Source: Halomonas sp. HAL1
Lineage (GTDB): Bacteria > Pseudomonadota > Gammaproteobacteria > Pseudomonadales > Halomonadaceae
NCBI RefSeq assembly: GCF_030544485.1
Contig: NZ_CP130610.1
Coordinates: 1,426,001-1,490,000, forward strand
Length of the DNA: 64,000 nt
Direction of reading: 5' to 3'
Shown: one piece after another, positions 9,102 through 17,277 of the stretch
Position numbering within the stretch: position 1 is the first letter of the stretch
Layout: each line of letters opens with the position of its first letter
Made by a program: the position numbers and the translations under genes
Notes under the pieces: model-generated
Seen by the model: the letters and a program-made list of their open reading frames with translations, nothing else
What the model was told of the DNA's origin: nothing
Databases searched by the model: none

Positions 9102-9905
9102 TTACTGCATGATCATACCGCCATCAATCATCAGCAGTTGGCCCGTCATATAATCGGATTCTGCACTGGCCAAGAAAGACGCGGTGCCGACCACATCTTC
9201 AGGGTATGAGTAACGCTTCATAAGAATCATCTTCTCCGCCAGCTCATCCATCGACTGCCCCTGCTTATCGAACTTGCCAATGCTGACCAAGTCTTTGTCG
9301 AGCTGCTCCCAAAGCTCAGTGCGAACAACGCCAGGGCCATAGCCATTAACGGTAATGTTATGATCTACCAGGGCTTTGGCGCCGCCATTAATCATGGCGA
9401 GCACAGCATGCTTGCTGCACGAATAAGGAACTACGTCATCAAAAGCCTGGCGCGACAGTATTGAGCCAACGTTAATGATTTTGTAAGGGCCGTTTTCCTT
9501 ACCCTGGCTTATCATCTGCTTTGCCGCTTCCTGCATGCCGAGCAGGCACCCCAGAGCATTAACATCCATTATCTGGTGCCAATTTTCCTCAGTAATATCA
9601 AGGAACATCAATGGCTTATTAATGCCTGCATTATTGACCATCACATTCAAGCTGCCAAAGGCCTCGACCGTGGCGTTCACCGCCTCCTGAACCTCGGCAC
9701 GGTCAGTGACGTTGAGTTTGACGGCAATGGCATTGCCGCCATTAGCTTTAATGCGTGCTGCGACTTCCTCGCATCCTTCAATGTTGATATCGGCTACGCA
9801 AACCTTCGCCCCTTGCGCCGCATAGTGTTCAGCAACGGCGGCACCCATGCCACGTGCGGCGCCTGTAATTAGGCAGTGTTTACCTTTGAGTCGAGTGTTG
9901 TCCAT
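9102..9905 (-). CDS. Short-chain dehydrogenase/reductase (SDR)
   Basis: Classical SDR of 267 residues. NAD(P)-binding TGAARGMG is at residues 14-21, NNAG at 91-94, and the catalytic Ser148, Tyr161 and Lys165 (YSCSK) are present. The C-terminal YMTGQLLMIDGG is typical of the 3-hydroxybutyrate / 3-oxoacyl reductase branch. It is divergent from a beta-keto-acid cleavage enzyme across a 394-nt gap. A plausible pairing is oxidation of a 3-hydroxy acid to a 3-keto acid that the neighbour then cleaves; this is inference. Confidence 0.85.
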   Translation of the reverse strand: MDNTRLKGKHCLITGAARGMGAAVAEHYAAQGAKVCVADINIEGCEEVAARIKANGGNAIAVKLNVTDRAEVQEAVNATVEAFGSLNVMVNNAGINKPLMFLDITEENWHQIMDVNALGCLLGMQEAAKQMISQGKENGPYKIINVGSILSRQAFDDVVPYSCSKHAVLAMINGGAKALVDHNITVNGYGPGVVRTELWEQLDKDLVSIGKFDKQGQSMDELAEKMILMKRYSYPEDVVGTASFLASAESDYMTGQLLMIDGGMIMQ

Positions 9906-10299
9906 GAGGTCACCTTAGTAGTCTTATTGTGAGTTACTCCACGCCACCAAAAAAATAGTCTTTGTTGTTGGGCGTAGGGAGTCTGCGTTAACAAGGGCAC
10001 CGTCGTTTATCCCGCATTGCTAATGACAGATTTTATTACCTTGTGATGGCATATTCTCGGTATGTAATACCGGCAATGACAGGTTGGTCCGTCGTTAATA
10101 TGACCAGATTGGACTTTTCTACGGGCACTGCGTTATGAGAAAGCATGTAGCTAGTGTTTAATGTCAGCTTTATAGCTTTAGTTTAAATAACAGCGTTTTA
10201 TTATTTTCAGGTTCTCGCCCAGTGAAAGTTCCTGAAAGTGGGTTTGATGCTAAAAACTTCAAGTCTATTTATTCGTAATAAGAACAAAGAGAGGTGTTT
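9906..10299. promoter_or_regulatory. Divergent intergenic region with a candidate operator
   Basis: Gene-free 394 nt between the SDR (-) and the cleavage enzyme (+), so it must carry both promoters. It contains an inverted repeat CGGTAT-GTA-ATACCG at 10058-10072 and a looser TTGGTC...GACCAG pair near 10085-10110, either of which could bind a dimeric regulator. No regulator gene is adjacent. A ribosome site AAAGAGAG lies at about 10287-10294 for the + strand gene. No RNA gene or additional ORF was seen. Confidence 0.45.
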
Positions 10300-11142
10300 A
10301 TGTCTCAGCCCTGTATTATTTGTGTCGCTATCACCGGCAGCCTGCCGCGCAAAGAGAACAATCCTGCCGTGCCGATTACGGTTGAAGAGCAGATTGAAAG
10401 TACCCAGGCTGCTTTTGAAGCGGGAGCGACTATCGCTCATTGCCATGTGCGCAACGATGATCAAACACCCTCTTCAGACCCGGAAAAGTTTGGCCGCTTG
10501 ATGGAAGGGCTCAAGAAATACTGTCCCGGCATGATTATTCAGCTCTCAACCGGCGGCCGCTCTGGCGCAGGTGAAGCGCGTGGCGGGATGTTGTCGCTTA
10601 AACCCGACATGGCCAGTCTGTCGGTAGGCTCAAACAACTTCCCCAATCGCGTTTACGAGAACCCTCCTGAGTTGGTGGAGTGGCTTGCCGATGAGATGCT
10701 TAAGTACGACATTAAGCCTGAGATCGAGGCGTTTGATCTGTCGCACATCCACCAAGCGGTGAATCTTTCAAAGCAAGGCAAGCTAAAAACGCCGCTCTAC
10801 GTGCAGTTTGTCATGGGTGTTAAAAACACTATGCCCGCGGATAAACCCACTTTTGATTTCTATATCGAAACGCTCAAGCGACTAGCGCCTGATGCACAAT
10901 GGTGCGGTGCAGGCATTGGTGCCAATCAATATCTGCTTAACGAGTGGTCGATTGCGGCGGGGGGGCATACACGCACCGGGCTTGAAGATAACGTGCGTCT
11001 GGACAGCAATACTCTGGCACCCTCAAACACTGCATTAGTTGAGCGTACTGTTGCTATGTGCGAAAAGTACAGGCGCCCGGTAGCGACCTGGAAACAAGCG
11101 CGTGAAATATTGGGGCTACAAATGAGTGGTAGCCAAAGGTAA
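10300..11142 (+). CDS. Beta-keto acid cleavage enzyme (BKACE, DUF849)
   Basis: Zinc-dependent enzyme of 280 residues that condenses a beta-keto acid with acetyl-CoA and releases acetoacetate and a new CoA ester. Visible motifs: CVAITGSLPRKENNPAVP at the N-terminus, the zinc-binding HCHVR (His47, His49), QLSTGGRSG and the late GGHTRTGLEDN. ATG 10300 is chosen over a GTG two codons earlier because of spacing to the AAAGAGAG site. It is paralogous to CdhC of the carnitine cluster about 7 kb away but diverged, so it should act on a different keto acid; the divergent SDR may supply it. Substrate unknown. Confidence 0.88.
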   Translation: MSQPCIICVAITGSLPRKENNPAVPITVEEQIESTQAAFEAGATIAHCHVRNDDQTPSSDPEKFGRLMEGLKKYCPGMIIQLSTGGRSGAGEARGGMLSLKPDMASLSVGSNNFPNRVYENPPELVEWLADEMLKYDIKPEIEAFDLSHIHQAVNLSKQGKLKTPLYVQFVMGVKNTMPADKPTFDFYIETLKRLAPDAQWCGAGIGANQYLLNEWSIAAGGHTRTGLEDNVRLDSNTLAPSNTALVERTVAMCEKYRRPVATWKQAREILGLQMSGSQR

Positions 11143-11271
11143 AGCAGTACTAATACTTGGAGGTGCACTTGCTATTTATAACATCAGTAAGCCAAGACGC
11201 ACTATTGATCCCAGCGGAGTCAGAAAATTACAAATTGAAGGGTGAATAGCGCTTTGAGCCAGTTAGGAGGA

Positions 11272-11379
11272 ATGATGCAACCTGCCGATAACACGGCAGG
11301 GCATTGTCGTGTCGATGGTTTAGCATGCTCGAGTTCTAATTGTTCTGCGCTCATGCAACTTAGTGCCTTGGGCTTTTAA
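11272..11379 (+). CDS. Possible 35-residue small ORF
   Basis: ATGATG start directly after a consensus TTAGGAGGA (11264-11271), reading 35 codons to TAA. The product has three cysteines (MMQPADNTAGHCRVDG then CSSSNCSALMQLSALGF) and no recognisable domain. A 7-bp hairpin CCTGCCG/CGGCAGG lies just inside the 5' end. The ribosome site is good, but the short length and lack of a family make this uncertain; the hairpin could instead belong to the 3' end of the upstream gene. Its last 4 nt overlap the end of the small gene on the other strand. Confidence 0.3.
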   Translation: MMQPADNTAGHCRVDGLACSSSNCSALMQLSALGF

Positions 11380-11564
11380 GGACGGCGATCAGAGCTATCG
11401 CCAGACCGCCGCTCTGTTGTATGACTCGGTGTGCCCTGCTGGTGTTGAGGTGGCCGCTTTCCAGAATTACGATCCCGAAACTTGCTCCAGGCGGATTTGG
11501 CTTTCTGTTGGTTTTCTGGCTTACGCAGCCAATTTGCTGCTGCCATCATTATCCACTTTTTCAT
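11376..11564 (-). CDS. Small basic hypothetical protein
   Basis: Protein of 62 residues starting MKKWIMMAAANWLRKPENQQ. An amphipathic N-terminal helix is followed by a Lys/Arg/Gln-rich, probably disordered tail (KFRDRNSGKRPPQHQQ). A perfect AGGAGG ribosome site sits 6 nt before the ATG, the best evidence that it is translated. No known family was recognised. It stands alone, convergent with a possible 35-codon ORF and divergent from creA. Confidence 0.6.
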   Translation of the reverse strand: MKKWIMMAAANWLRKPENQQKAKSAWSKFRDRNSGKRPPQHQQGTPSHTTERRSGDSSDRRP

Positions 11565-11647
11565 GCGAACCTCCTGCTTCCTTTTCAGAGGTGTATATGC
11601 GTCTTACCATTTGGCCTATATCCTAACTATTCAATATTGACTCATCT

Positions 11648-11661
11648 TTGTAACATTACAA
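11648..11661. promoter_or_regulatory. Inverted repeat upstream of creA
   Basis: TTGTAA-CA-TTACAA palindrome in an AT-rich stretch about 140 nt before creA and 84 nt before the small basic protein gene on the other strand. It is the type of site bound by a dimeric repressor; its binding partner is unknown. Confidence 0.3.
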
Positions 11662-11801
11662 GGACGTTCTGGTACTATTTTATAGACTGCTCTTAGAGAT
11701 TATCTGAAGACATAAATTTGGTCCGACGTCTCCCCCTGATTGAGTAATGATGCTCTCTTCGATTGCCCCCACGCGGCTGACTATTGCCAAGGAAGTTTTC
11801 C

Positions 11802-12293
11802 ATGTTTTTCCCAAAACGCGTTGCCTTCACGTCGCTCATTGCTATGTTTGCGCTGCTGCTGCCGCCCGCGCTGTTGGCTCAGGATGCCCATATTGGCAGC
11901 GTGCGAACGGAGTTCAAACTATTGGGCCCGAACAACACCATTGAAGTGGAGCGCTTTGATGATCCGAAAGTGCAGGGCATTTCCTGCTATCTTTCCTACT
12001 CGCAGATTGGTGGGATCACCGGTGCGGTGGGGCTAGCCGAGGAAGCTAGCGAGGCGAGTGTGGCGTGTCGTCAGACGGGTGAGATTGTATTTGACCCAGC
12101 TGAAGTCGAGGAGCAAGAAGTGATTTTTACTCAGCGGCGCTCGGCACTTTTCAAGAATATGCGCGTTGTTCGCATGCACGATACCGAAACGCAGACCTTT
12201 GTGTACCTGACCTATAGCACCAAACTGGTAGATGGCTCGCCTAAAAATGCGATTACGGCCGTCCACTACGGTGAGTTAGGAGGCGGCCAGTAA
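11802..12293 (+). CDS. creA: CreA-family periplasmic protein
   Basis: Protein of 163 residues with a signal peptide (MFFPKRVAFTSLIAMFALLL... cut near PPALLA-QD) and the CreA core: IGSVRTEFKLLGPNNTIEVE, FDDPKVQGISCYLSY and TQRRSALFKNMRVVR. CreA proteins are conserved in proteobacteria; their function is unknown. ATG 11802 is chosen because AAGGAAG precedes it and the signal peptide begins there; an earlier in-frame start would add six residues. Convergent with the CAP-domain gene 15 nt away. Confidence 0.85.
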   Translation: MFFPKRVAFTSLIAMFALLLPPALLAQDAHIGSVRTEFKLLGPNNTIEVERFDDPKVQGISCYLSYSQIGGITGAVGLAEEASEASVACRQTGEIVFDPAEVEEQEVIFTQRRSALFKNMRVVRMHDTETQTFVYLTYSTKLVDGSPKNAITAVHYGELGGGQ

Positions 12294-12308
12294 TTGACGC
12301 GTGTGTGC

Positions 12309-12881
12309 TTAGCGGGGGTTGCCTAGCGTTTGTGTCCAGTAGGTTGAATAGCGTGATTCTGAGTCGTTTGCTTTCGCCATGCCCATTTCAGTAAAAGCGT
12401 CGTTCATGATGTTTTGGCAGTGGCCGGGACTTGATAACCAGCCGCTCACCACGGCGGACACCGAGGTATGGCCAGCGGCGATATTTTCTCCGACGGCTTG
12501 CCAACTGTAAGCTTGGTTACTGACACGCTGCTCAATTCCACTACCATCCTGAGCGGTATGGCTAAAGTAGTCGTTCTTAGCCATGTCTTGGGAGTGCAGT
12601 TCGGCGGCTGCTTCAAGTTCACAGCTCCACGTTAACGATTCCACTGCCTCAAACCGTTGATCGCCGCATTGCCGCTGCTGATTGCGCGCCTCGTTAATCA
12701 GGGAGAGCATTTTCCGCTTTTGATCGGTGAGTTCACACTGATCTTGCACGCTGGCCTTATCGCTCTGGGGTTCGTCAGTTGCCCATGAGCTATTTGAGCC
12801 CATGAGCATGACAAGCATTAGGCTGAAAAACGCCCCGGCAGTAGGGCGCTTGGTAAGGAGATTAGCCACCGAATTTTTCAT
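12309..12881 (-). CDS. CAP-superfamily (SCP/PR1-like) secreted protein
   Basis: Protein of 190 residues with an N-terminal signal/anchor (FFSLMLVMLMGSNSSWA) and a CAP domain from about residue 58: LINEARNQQRQCG, ELHSQDMAKNDYFSHT, GENIAAGHTS and GWLSSPGHCQNIM. These are the histidine/glutamate-bearing motifs of YkwD-like proteins. Four cysteines may form disulfides after export. Its start lies within the 3' end of the upstream PPOX gene (20-nt overlap), suggesting one transcript. Role unknown. Confidence 0.8.
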   Translation of the reverse strand: MKNSVANLLTKRPTAGAFFSLMLVMLMGSNSSWATDEPQSDKASVQDQCELTDQKRKMLSLINEARNQQRQCGDQRFEAVESLTWSCELEAAAELHSQDMAKNDYFSHTAQDGSGIEQRVSNQAYSWQAVGENIAAGHTSVSAVVSGWLSSPGHCQNIMNDAFTEMGMAKANDSESRYSTYWTQTLGNPR

Positions 12882-13350
12882 TCTCGCCTAGGTCTGGAGT
12901 GGCGTCCTTTTTGAGATTAGCTTTGGCGATCTCATAGAGCTGAAAGGTTTTACTCTCTTTGGCTTTCCAGTGTTCACCCATCTGGACTTTAACTTCAAGC
13001 AGTGCAACGTCTGGATCGTCCTTGCCTTCAGGAAACCAAGCGCCGACGAAAGGGTTCCAGTATTTTTCGATCAGATCACGGTTATCGATCAGGTTGGCTT
13101 TGCCCGAAAGCGAAACGTACACGCCCTCTTCCTGATCAGAAAAACTGAGACACACATCATGATCACTCTTGGTTTCAAACACTTTTTCAGCACTGCGACG
13201 AGTAAAGAACCACAGGGTGCCATCATACTCTTCCTGCACTAAGTGCATCGGCCGAGCTCGCGGCATATCGTGATCCAGCGTAACGAGCATGCCAACTTTA
13301 ATGTCTTTGATCATCTTCCAGATCTTTTGCTTATGTTCAGGGCTGGACAT
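12862..13350 (-). CDS. Pyridoxamine-phosphate-oxidase-like general stress protein
   Basis: Protein of 162 residues with the split-barrel flavin-binding fold: KVGMLVTLDHDMPRARPMH, GTLWFFTRRSAEKV and DVCLSFSDQEEGVYVSLSG. It matches the 'general stress protein 26' group of the PNPOx superfamily. The ATG at 13350 (MSSPEHKQKIW) has AAGGAGAG upstream and is preferred over the start eight codons earlier. It probably binds FMN or a related cofactor; physiological substrate unknown. Shares its 3' end with the CAP gene. Confidence 0.8.
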   Translation of the reverse strand: MSSPEHKQKIWKMIKDIKVGMLVTLDHDMPRARPMHLVQEEYDGTLWFFTRRSAEKVFETKSDHDVCLSFSDQEEGVYVSLSGKANLIDNRDLIEKYWNPFVGAWFPEGKDDPDVALLEVKVQMGEHWKAKESKTFQLYEIAKANLKKDATPDLGENEKFGG

Positions 13351-13544
13351 AGCTTCACTCTCCTTATGAATCAAGTATTGCGAATAGCCATCGACAATGC
13401 TTGTACGTCGATGTTGCTAACTACAGCCTAGCTACCATTGTCAACATCAGCAAACGCCAAATAGTGCAGGCAAGGTGGTTACTAATGGCGTGCAGGATTA
13501 AAGTGGGTGGCTACACGCTTTAATGTTTATAGCAGGAGGCTGCC

Positions 13545-13814
13545 ATGTGGTTGGGTACCAGAGCATTGAACAGCGGTTGCGGCGTTGGGCTGGGGGCGAC
13601 ATTGCTGCTACTGGCGGGTTGTGCAAGCGAAGGGGGAGGTGCCGACTCCCAGAACCTGATGACCCAGCGCGCAACTGAGTATTGCGAAAGCGTAGGTGGA
13701 ACGACCGAGGTTCAGGAAACCAGCCTGGGCACCGGACGCTATTGCCACTTGCCGGATGGCCGGGTCGAGAACCAGTGGCGGCTATACCGTATGGAGCGGC
13801 TCGACAATGACTAG
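13545..13814 (+). CDS. Small DUF333-type lipoprotein
   Basis: Protein of 89 residues with a lipoprotein signal ending in the lipobox LLAGC, then a compact cysteine-containing module (ATEYCESVGGTTEVQ, GRYCHLPDGRVENQWRLYR) as in DUF333 proteins of the YoaF type. AGGAGG lies just before the ATG. Function unknown; probably anchored in the outer or inner membrane. Followed 42 nt later by cdhR. Confidence 0.75.
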   Translation: MWLGTRALNSGCGVGLGATLLLLAGCASEGGGADSQNLMTQRATEYCESVGGTTEVQETSLGTGRYCHLPDGRVENQWRLYRMERLDND

Positions 13815-13856
13815 GGCCTTATTGAACGCTTTCCATGACTGATATCGAGCACGAAT

Positions 13857-14825
13857 ATGCGCCTTAGTTATACAGGCCCACTACCGGAAATGGTGGGCTT
13901 TTTATTGTTGCCGCAGTATTCGATGATGGCATTCTTTGCTGCGGTGGAGCCGCTGCGGATCGCTAATCGCATTGCCAACCGTCCGCTGTTCGATTGGACC
14001 TTGATCAGCGCTGACGGTGGGCCGGTGACGGCATCTAACGGTATGACGCTGATGGCGGATCAAGCAACGGCGGATGTCCATCACTTGCCTTCGCTGGCGG
14101 TATGCAGCGGGTTTACGCCGGAAGCACACCTCACTCGGCCATTAATGGCCTGGCTTCATCAGTTGGATCAGGCGGGCTGCTGCTTGGGCGGTATTGATAC
14201 GGGGGCTTTTTTGCTCGCGGCCACCGGGCTGTTAAAACACGAGCGGGTGGCGCTGCACTGGGAGAGTTTACCCGCCTTTCGTGAGCGCTTTCCGGGCATT
14301 GATACCACCGATGAGCTTTACGAGCTGGGCGAGCGGCGCTTCTCCTGCGCGGGCGGGGCGGCGGCAATGGATATGGCGCTGGAAGTGATCGCACGGCGAC
14401 ATGGCGCGAAGCTGGCCATCGATGTGTCTGAGCAACTCATCCATGACCGAATCCGTACTCGCAGCGACCAGCAGCGCATGGCGCTGGTGAAACGCCTTGG
14501 CACCCACAACCGGCGTGTAGTCGAGGCGGTGGCACTGATGGAGCAGAACCTTGAAGAGCCGCTTTCCCTCGAAGAGGTCGCGAGCCGGGTAGAGGTATCG
14601 GTCCGCCAGCTTCAGCGCTTATTCGAGCAAGAACTCAACGAGACCCCGCGGCAGTGGTACTTGCAGCTACGCATCAAGCGCGCCCGGCGGCTGTTAGCGG
14701 AGACCGATTTAGCCGTATTGGCGGTGGGGTTAGCCTGCGGGTTTAGTTCGTCTTCCAGCTTTGCGCGTTCGTTTCGTACCCATTACGGCTATTCGCCTCG
14801 GCATGTGCGGGAGAAAAGCGTTTAA
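13857..14825 (+). CDS. cdhR: GlxA-type AraC regulator, probable CdhR of the carnitine regulon
   Basis: Regulator of 322 residues: an N-terminal DJ-1/GATase1-like domain (about 10-175, GFLLLPQYSMMAFFAAVEPL, and CLGGIDTGAFLLAATG) and a C-terminal AraC double helix-turn-helix (about 210-318, PLSLEEVASRVEVSVRQLQR, GFSSSSSFARSFRTHYGYSP). This is the architecture of GbdR/CdhR, which respond to betaine or carnitine derivatives. It neighbours caiX and cdhCAB, which fixes the likely role. The usual nucleophile is replaced by a Gly-Ile-Asp context, consistent with a sensor rather than an enzyme. Confidence 0.82.
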   Translation: MRLSYTGPLPEMVGFLLLPQYSMMAFFAAVEPLRIANRIANRPLFDWTLISADGGPVTASNGMTLMADQATADVHHLPSLAVCSGFTPEAHLTRPLMAWLHQLDQAGCCLGGIDTGAFLLAATGLLKHERVALHWESLPAFRERFPGIDTTDELYELGERRFSCAGGAAAMDMALEVIARRHGAKLAIDVSEQLIHDRIRTRSDQQRMALVKRLGTHNRRVVEAVALMEQNLEEPLSLEEVASRVEVSVRQLQRLFEQELNETPRQWYLQLRIKRARRLLAETDLAVLAVGLACGFSSSSSFARSFRTHYGYSPRHVREKSV

Positions 14826-14930
14826 GGCTCAATAGTGTCGTGTAGTGGCTGTTAAGCGTCGCTTATCGCCTAGTAGTGGGGAGGCAGCCGCGCATACTAA
14901 CTAAACCCAACTAATAAGAGGTTTAGCCAT

Positions 14931-15887
14931 ATGATGTCTGTCACTACTCGCTCTAACACCACCAAGTCGTTGTCGCTAAAAGCGGGTTTTTTACTCGCTG
15001 CATTTGCTGCCACGCCTGCCATGGCAGAGCTTGATGAGCTGCGTTTAGGCGTGCCGCCATGGCCTGGGGTCACGGTAAAATCCGAAATTGCTGCTCAATT
15101 GCTGGAGAGCATGGGTTACGAAACCCGCCAGCAAGATTTAGCGGTTAGCGTTATTTTGGAAGGCTTGGCGCGCAATGACCTGGAAATCTATCTGGGTGGC
15201 TGGTATCCGGTACAGACAGATATGGTTGAGCCGCTAGTAGCCGACGGTAAAGTCGAAAAAGTGGTGTCCAATATCAGCGGGGCCAATTCCGGGTTGGTGG
15301 TTCCCCAGTATGTTTACGATGCGGGTGTTACTACGGTCGCTGAATTGGCTGAGCACCATGACCGCTTCGATGGCGAAATCCAGGGCATTGAAGCGGGCAC
15401 GGGCATTAACGACGCCATTCTCAATGCCATCGATAACGACCTTGCGGGTCTAGGCGATTGGCGGCTCCGTGAAAGCTCGACTTCGGCCATGCTGGCCCAG
15501 GCGGAGCAGAAAATGGCCGACGAAGAGTGGGTGACGTTTGTCGGCTGGGAGCCTCACTGGATGAACGTGAGCTTTGATTTGGCCTATTTAGCCGACAGCG
15601 ATGATGCGGGCGTGGCGACCATTGAAAGCACGGTGTGGACCATTACCCCTGCCAGTCTCGCTGAAGAGGCACCGCAGGTTCACCGCTTCCTATCGCAGTA
15701 CGTGGTCGATATTGAAGACCAGAACGAGTGGGTGCACGAGTACAGCTACGAAGAGCGCCCGGCGGATGAAGTGGCGAACGAGTGGATTGGCAATAACCTG
15801 GATACCGTTGCCAAATGGTTAGACGGTGTTGAAACCCGCGATGGCGAATCCGCTATTGAGCAAGTGCGGGCCCAGTTTGATTCTTAA
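14931..15887 (+). CDS. caiX: Carnitine/betaine-type ABC substrate-binding protein
   Basis: Periplasmic binding protein of 318 residues with a signal peptide cut near TPAMA-ELDEL. It belongs to the ProX/OpuAC (quaternary amine) group: LRLGVPPWPGVTVKSE, NDLEIYLGGWYPVQTD and WVTFVGWEPHWMNVSF supply the tryptophan/tyrosine cage for the trimethylammonium group. Acidic overall, as expected for a halophile. No permease or ATPase is adjacent; in pseudomonads CaiX feeds a shared Cbc permease. The second codon is also ATG (14934). The stop codon lies inside a 15-bp tandem repeat. Confidence 0.85.
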   Translation: MMSVTTRSNTTKSLSLKAGFLLAAFAATPAMAELDELRLGVPPWPGVTVKSEIAAQLLESMGYETRQQDLAVSVILEGLARNDLEIYLGGWYPVQTDMVEPLVADGKVEKVVSNISGANSGLVVPQYVYDAGVTTVAELAEHHDRFDGEIQGIEAGTGINDAILNAIDNDLAGLGDWRLRESSTSAMLAQAEQKMADEEWVTFVGWEPHWMNVSFDLAYLADSDDAGVATIESTVWTITPASLAEEAPQVHRFLSQYVVDIEDQNEWVHEYSYEERPADEVANEWIGNNLDTVAKWLDGVETRDGESAIEQVRAQFDS

Positions 15888-15950
15888 TAGCTCGGCTCTT
15901 AATAGCTTGATTCTTAATAGCTCGACTCTTAATAGCTCGACTCTTAATAG
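15876..15950 (+). repeat. Five 15-bp tandem repeats spanning the caiX stop codon
   Basis: Consensus CTCGACTCTTAATAG; copies at 15876, 15891, 15906, 15921 and 15936. The first copy encodes the last codons of caiX and its stop. Because the unit is a multiple of three, each copy repeats an in-frame TAA TAG double stop. Confidence 0.9.
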
Positions 15951-15975
15951 AACGTTTTTTACGAACTGAACGACG

Positions 15976-16006
15976 AAACGGCGCCTTATTGTTTAAGGCG
16001 CCGTTT
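15976..16006. terminator. Bidirectional terminator between caiX and hocS
   Basis: Perfect 13-bp stem AAACGGCGCCTTA / TAAGGCGCCGTTT with loop TTGTT; A and T runs at the ends of the stem suit termination in both directions. The right arm and part of the left lie inside the last codons and stop of hocS on the minus strand. Confidence 0.85.
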
Positions 16007-16819
16007 TAGTGTGTGGCAAAAGTCCTGCCAAGCGGCACTCATCTCGGGTAGCTGGGCGTGGGCGTGAAGCGCGCCATGTACCATCTGCGGCGCGCAGTGG
16101 TAGCCAATAGACGCCCCCGCTTGCTGCCAGAGCGCTACCGCCGTTTCGACAGGGTGTGTTAACGGATCGTGCTCTACCGTGAGCACTTCGATGGTGCTAG
16201 CAGGAGGGCTGCGATCCCGCTGGGTGGCGATAATCTCAGGGCACTGTTGACGAATACTGAGCACGTCGCTGCGTGACAGCAGGGGGGCATCCTCCCCAAG
16301 GCAGCTAGTTGAAAGTTCGCCGACCGGTGGGTAGATCAATCCGAGCGGCGGTGCTTCATTAAGCTGATGGGCAAGGTCGATAGCCAGTCGCCCGCCCGCG
16401 CTGTCACCTACCAGCGCGACAGGATGAACCGCTTCTAATACCGCTTGGCAGTCTACTAACATGGCAGGGTAATCTACCTCCGGTGCCAGCCGATAGTTAA
16501 CGCTTACCACTTCACGCTCGAGCAGTTGGGCCAAGCTGGCGGCGGGGCCGTGGTGGCTCTCCGCTGAGCCGATCATAAAACCGCCGCCATGGATAAACAG
16601 CACGCAGCCTGGCGTTCGCCGTTGGGGGATAAAGCGGCGCACGCTAACACCCTCACAAACGCTATTGTCGATGCGCATTCCTGCCGGGTCGGGTGGGGCG
16701 AAGTTGCGACAAAGCTTATCGTAGGCGCGCCGCGCTTGAGGCAAGGGTAGTTCCTCCATCATGGCCAGCCCTGCGCTAAAGCGTTGAATAAAGGCGTCTA
16801 CGTTCATCTTTGATGTCAC
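15986..16819 (-). CDS. hocS: Alpha/beta hydrolase, probable short-chain acylcarnitine hydrolase
   Basis: HSL-type hydrolase of 277 residues: oxyanion-hole HGGGFMIG, nucleophile elbow GDSAGG, then EHDPLTHP and MVHGALH supplying the acid and histidine. It is the last gene of cdhC-cdhA-cdhB-hocS, two bases after cdhB. In Pseudomonas aeruginosa the equivalent position is held by HocS, which frees carnitine from short-chain acylcarnitines. Assignment rests on position plus fold; a generic esterase is the alternative. Confidence 0.75.
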   Translation of the reverse strand: MTSKMNVDAFIQRFSAGLAMMEELPLPQARRAYDKLCRNFAPPDPAGMRIDNSVCEGVSVRRFIPQRRTPGCVLFIHGGGFMIGSAESHHGPAASLAQLLEREVVSVNYRLAPEVDYPAMLVDCQAVLEAVHPVALVGDSAGGRLAIDLAHQLNEAPPLGLIYPPVGELSTSCLGEDAPLLSRSDVLSIRQQCPEIIATQRDRSPPASTIEVLTVEHDPLTHPVETAVALWQQAGASIGYHCAPQMVHGALHAHAQLPEMSAAWQDFCHTLKRRLKQ

Positions 16820-16821
16820 CC

Positions 16822-17277
16822 TCAGCGTCGAATACCGATGGTGCGGCCAGCAAGCTCCGGCCAGGCATCGCTCTCTGCCCGCGGCAGTGCCGCCACATGA
16901 TGTGCGACCGTTTCGGGAAACGGGCTTGGTCGTCCTGAGGCTTGCTTCATGCCCATCAGCATCTGTTCGCTGGTTGCCAGCAGGTTGCCTTCGTCATCGA
17001 ACATGGCGAAAAACACGTGCAGGCGTTTTGCATCGCTATCGAGCAGCGTTAGATCAATATTGAGCGGCTGACCTTGGTGCGCCTCGCGGCGATAGCAGAG
17101 GTGGGTTTCCAGCGTATAGATCGTGTAGCCATAGTGCTCACGGCCTGCTTCGTCTAAGCCTATCTGGTCAATCAGTGCTTCGCAGGCCTGGGAAAAGACG
17201 CGGGCGTACTCCGCGTCGTTCATGTGCCCGTTGTAGTCGACCCACTCGGGGGCGACGTGGGTTTCATGGATGATCAT
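16822..17277 (-). CDS. cdhB: Hot-dog thioesterase, probable betainyl-CoA thioesterase
   Basis: Hot-dog fold protein of 151 residues: VAPEWVDYNGHMNDAEYARV is the 4-hydroxybenzoyl-CoA-thioesterase-like active-site segment, followed by YTIYTLETHLCYRREAH. In the carnitine pathway it hydrolyses betainyl-CoA to glycine betaine and CoA. Its ATG overlaps the stop of cdhA by one base, showing a coupled operon. Function is by synteny with characterised cdhCAB clusters. Confidence 0.82.
   Translation of the reverse strand: MIIHETHVAPEWVDYNGHMNDAEYARVFSQACEALIDQIGLDEAGREHYGYTIYTLETHLCYRREAHQGQPLNIDLTLLDSDAKRLHVFFAMFDDEGNLLATSEQMLMGMKQASGRPSPFPETVAHHVAALPRAESDAWPELAGRTIGIRR

Noticed and set aside
15876..15950. 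CRISPR-like array
   Set aside because: Units are 15 bp, directly adjacent and without spacers, and no cas genes are near; it is a simple tandem repeat.
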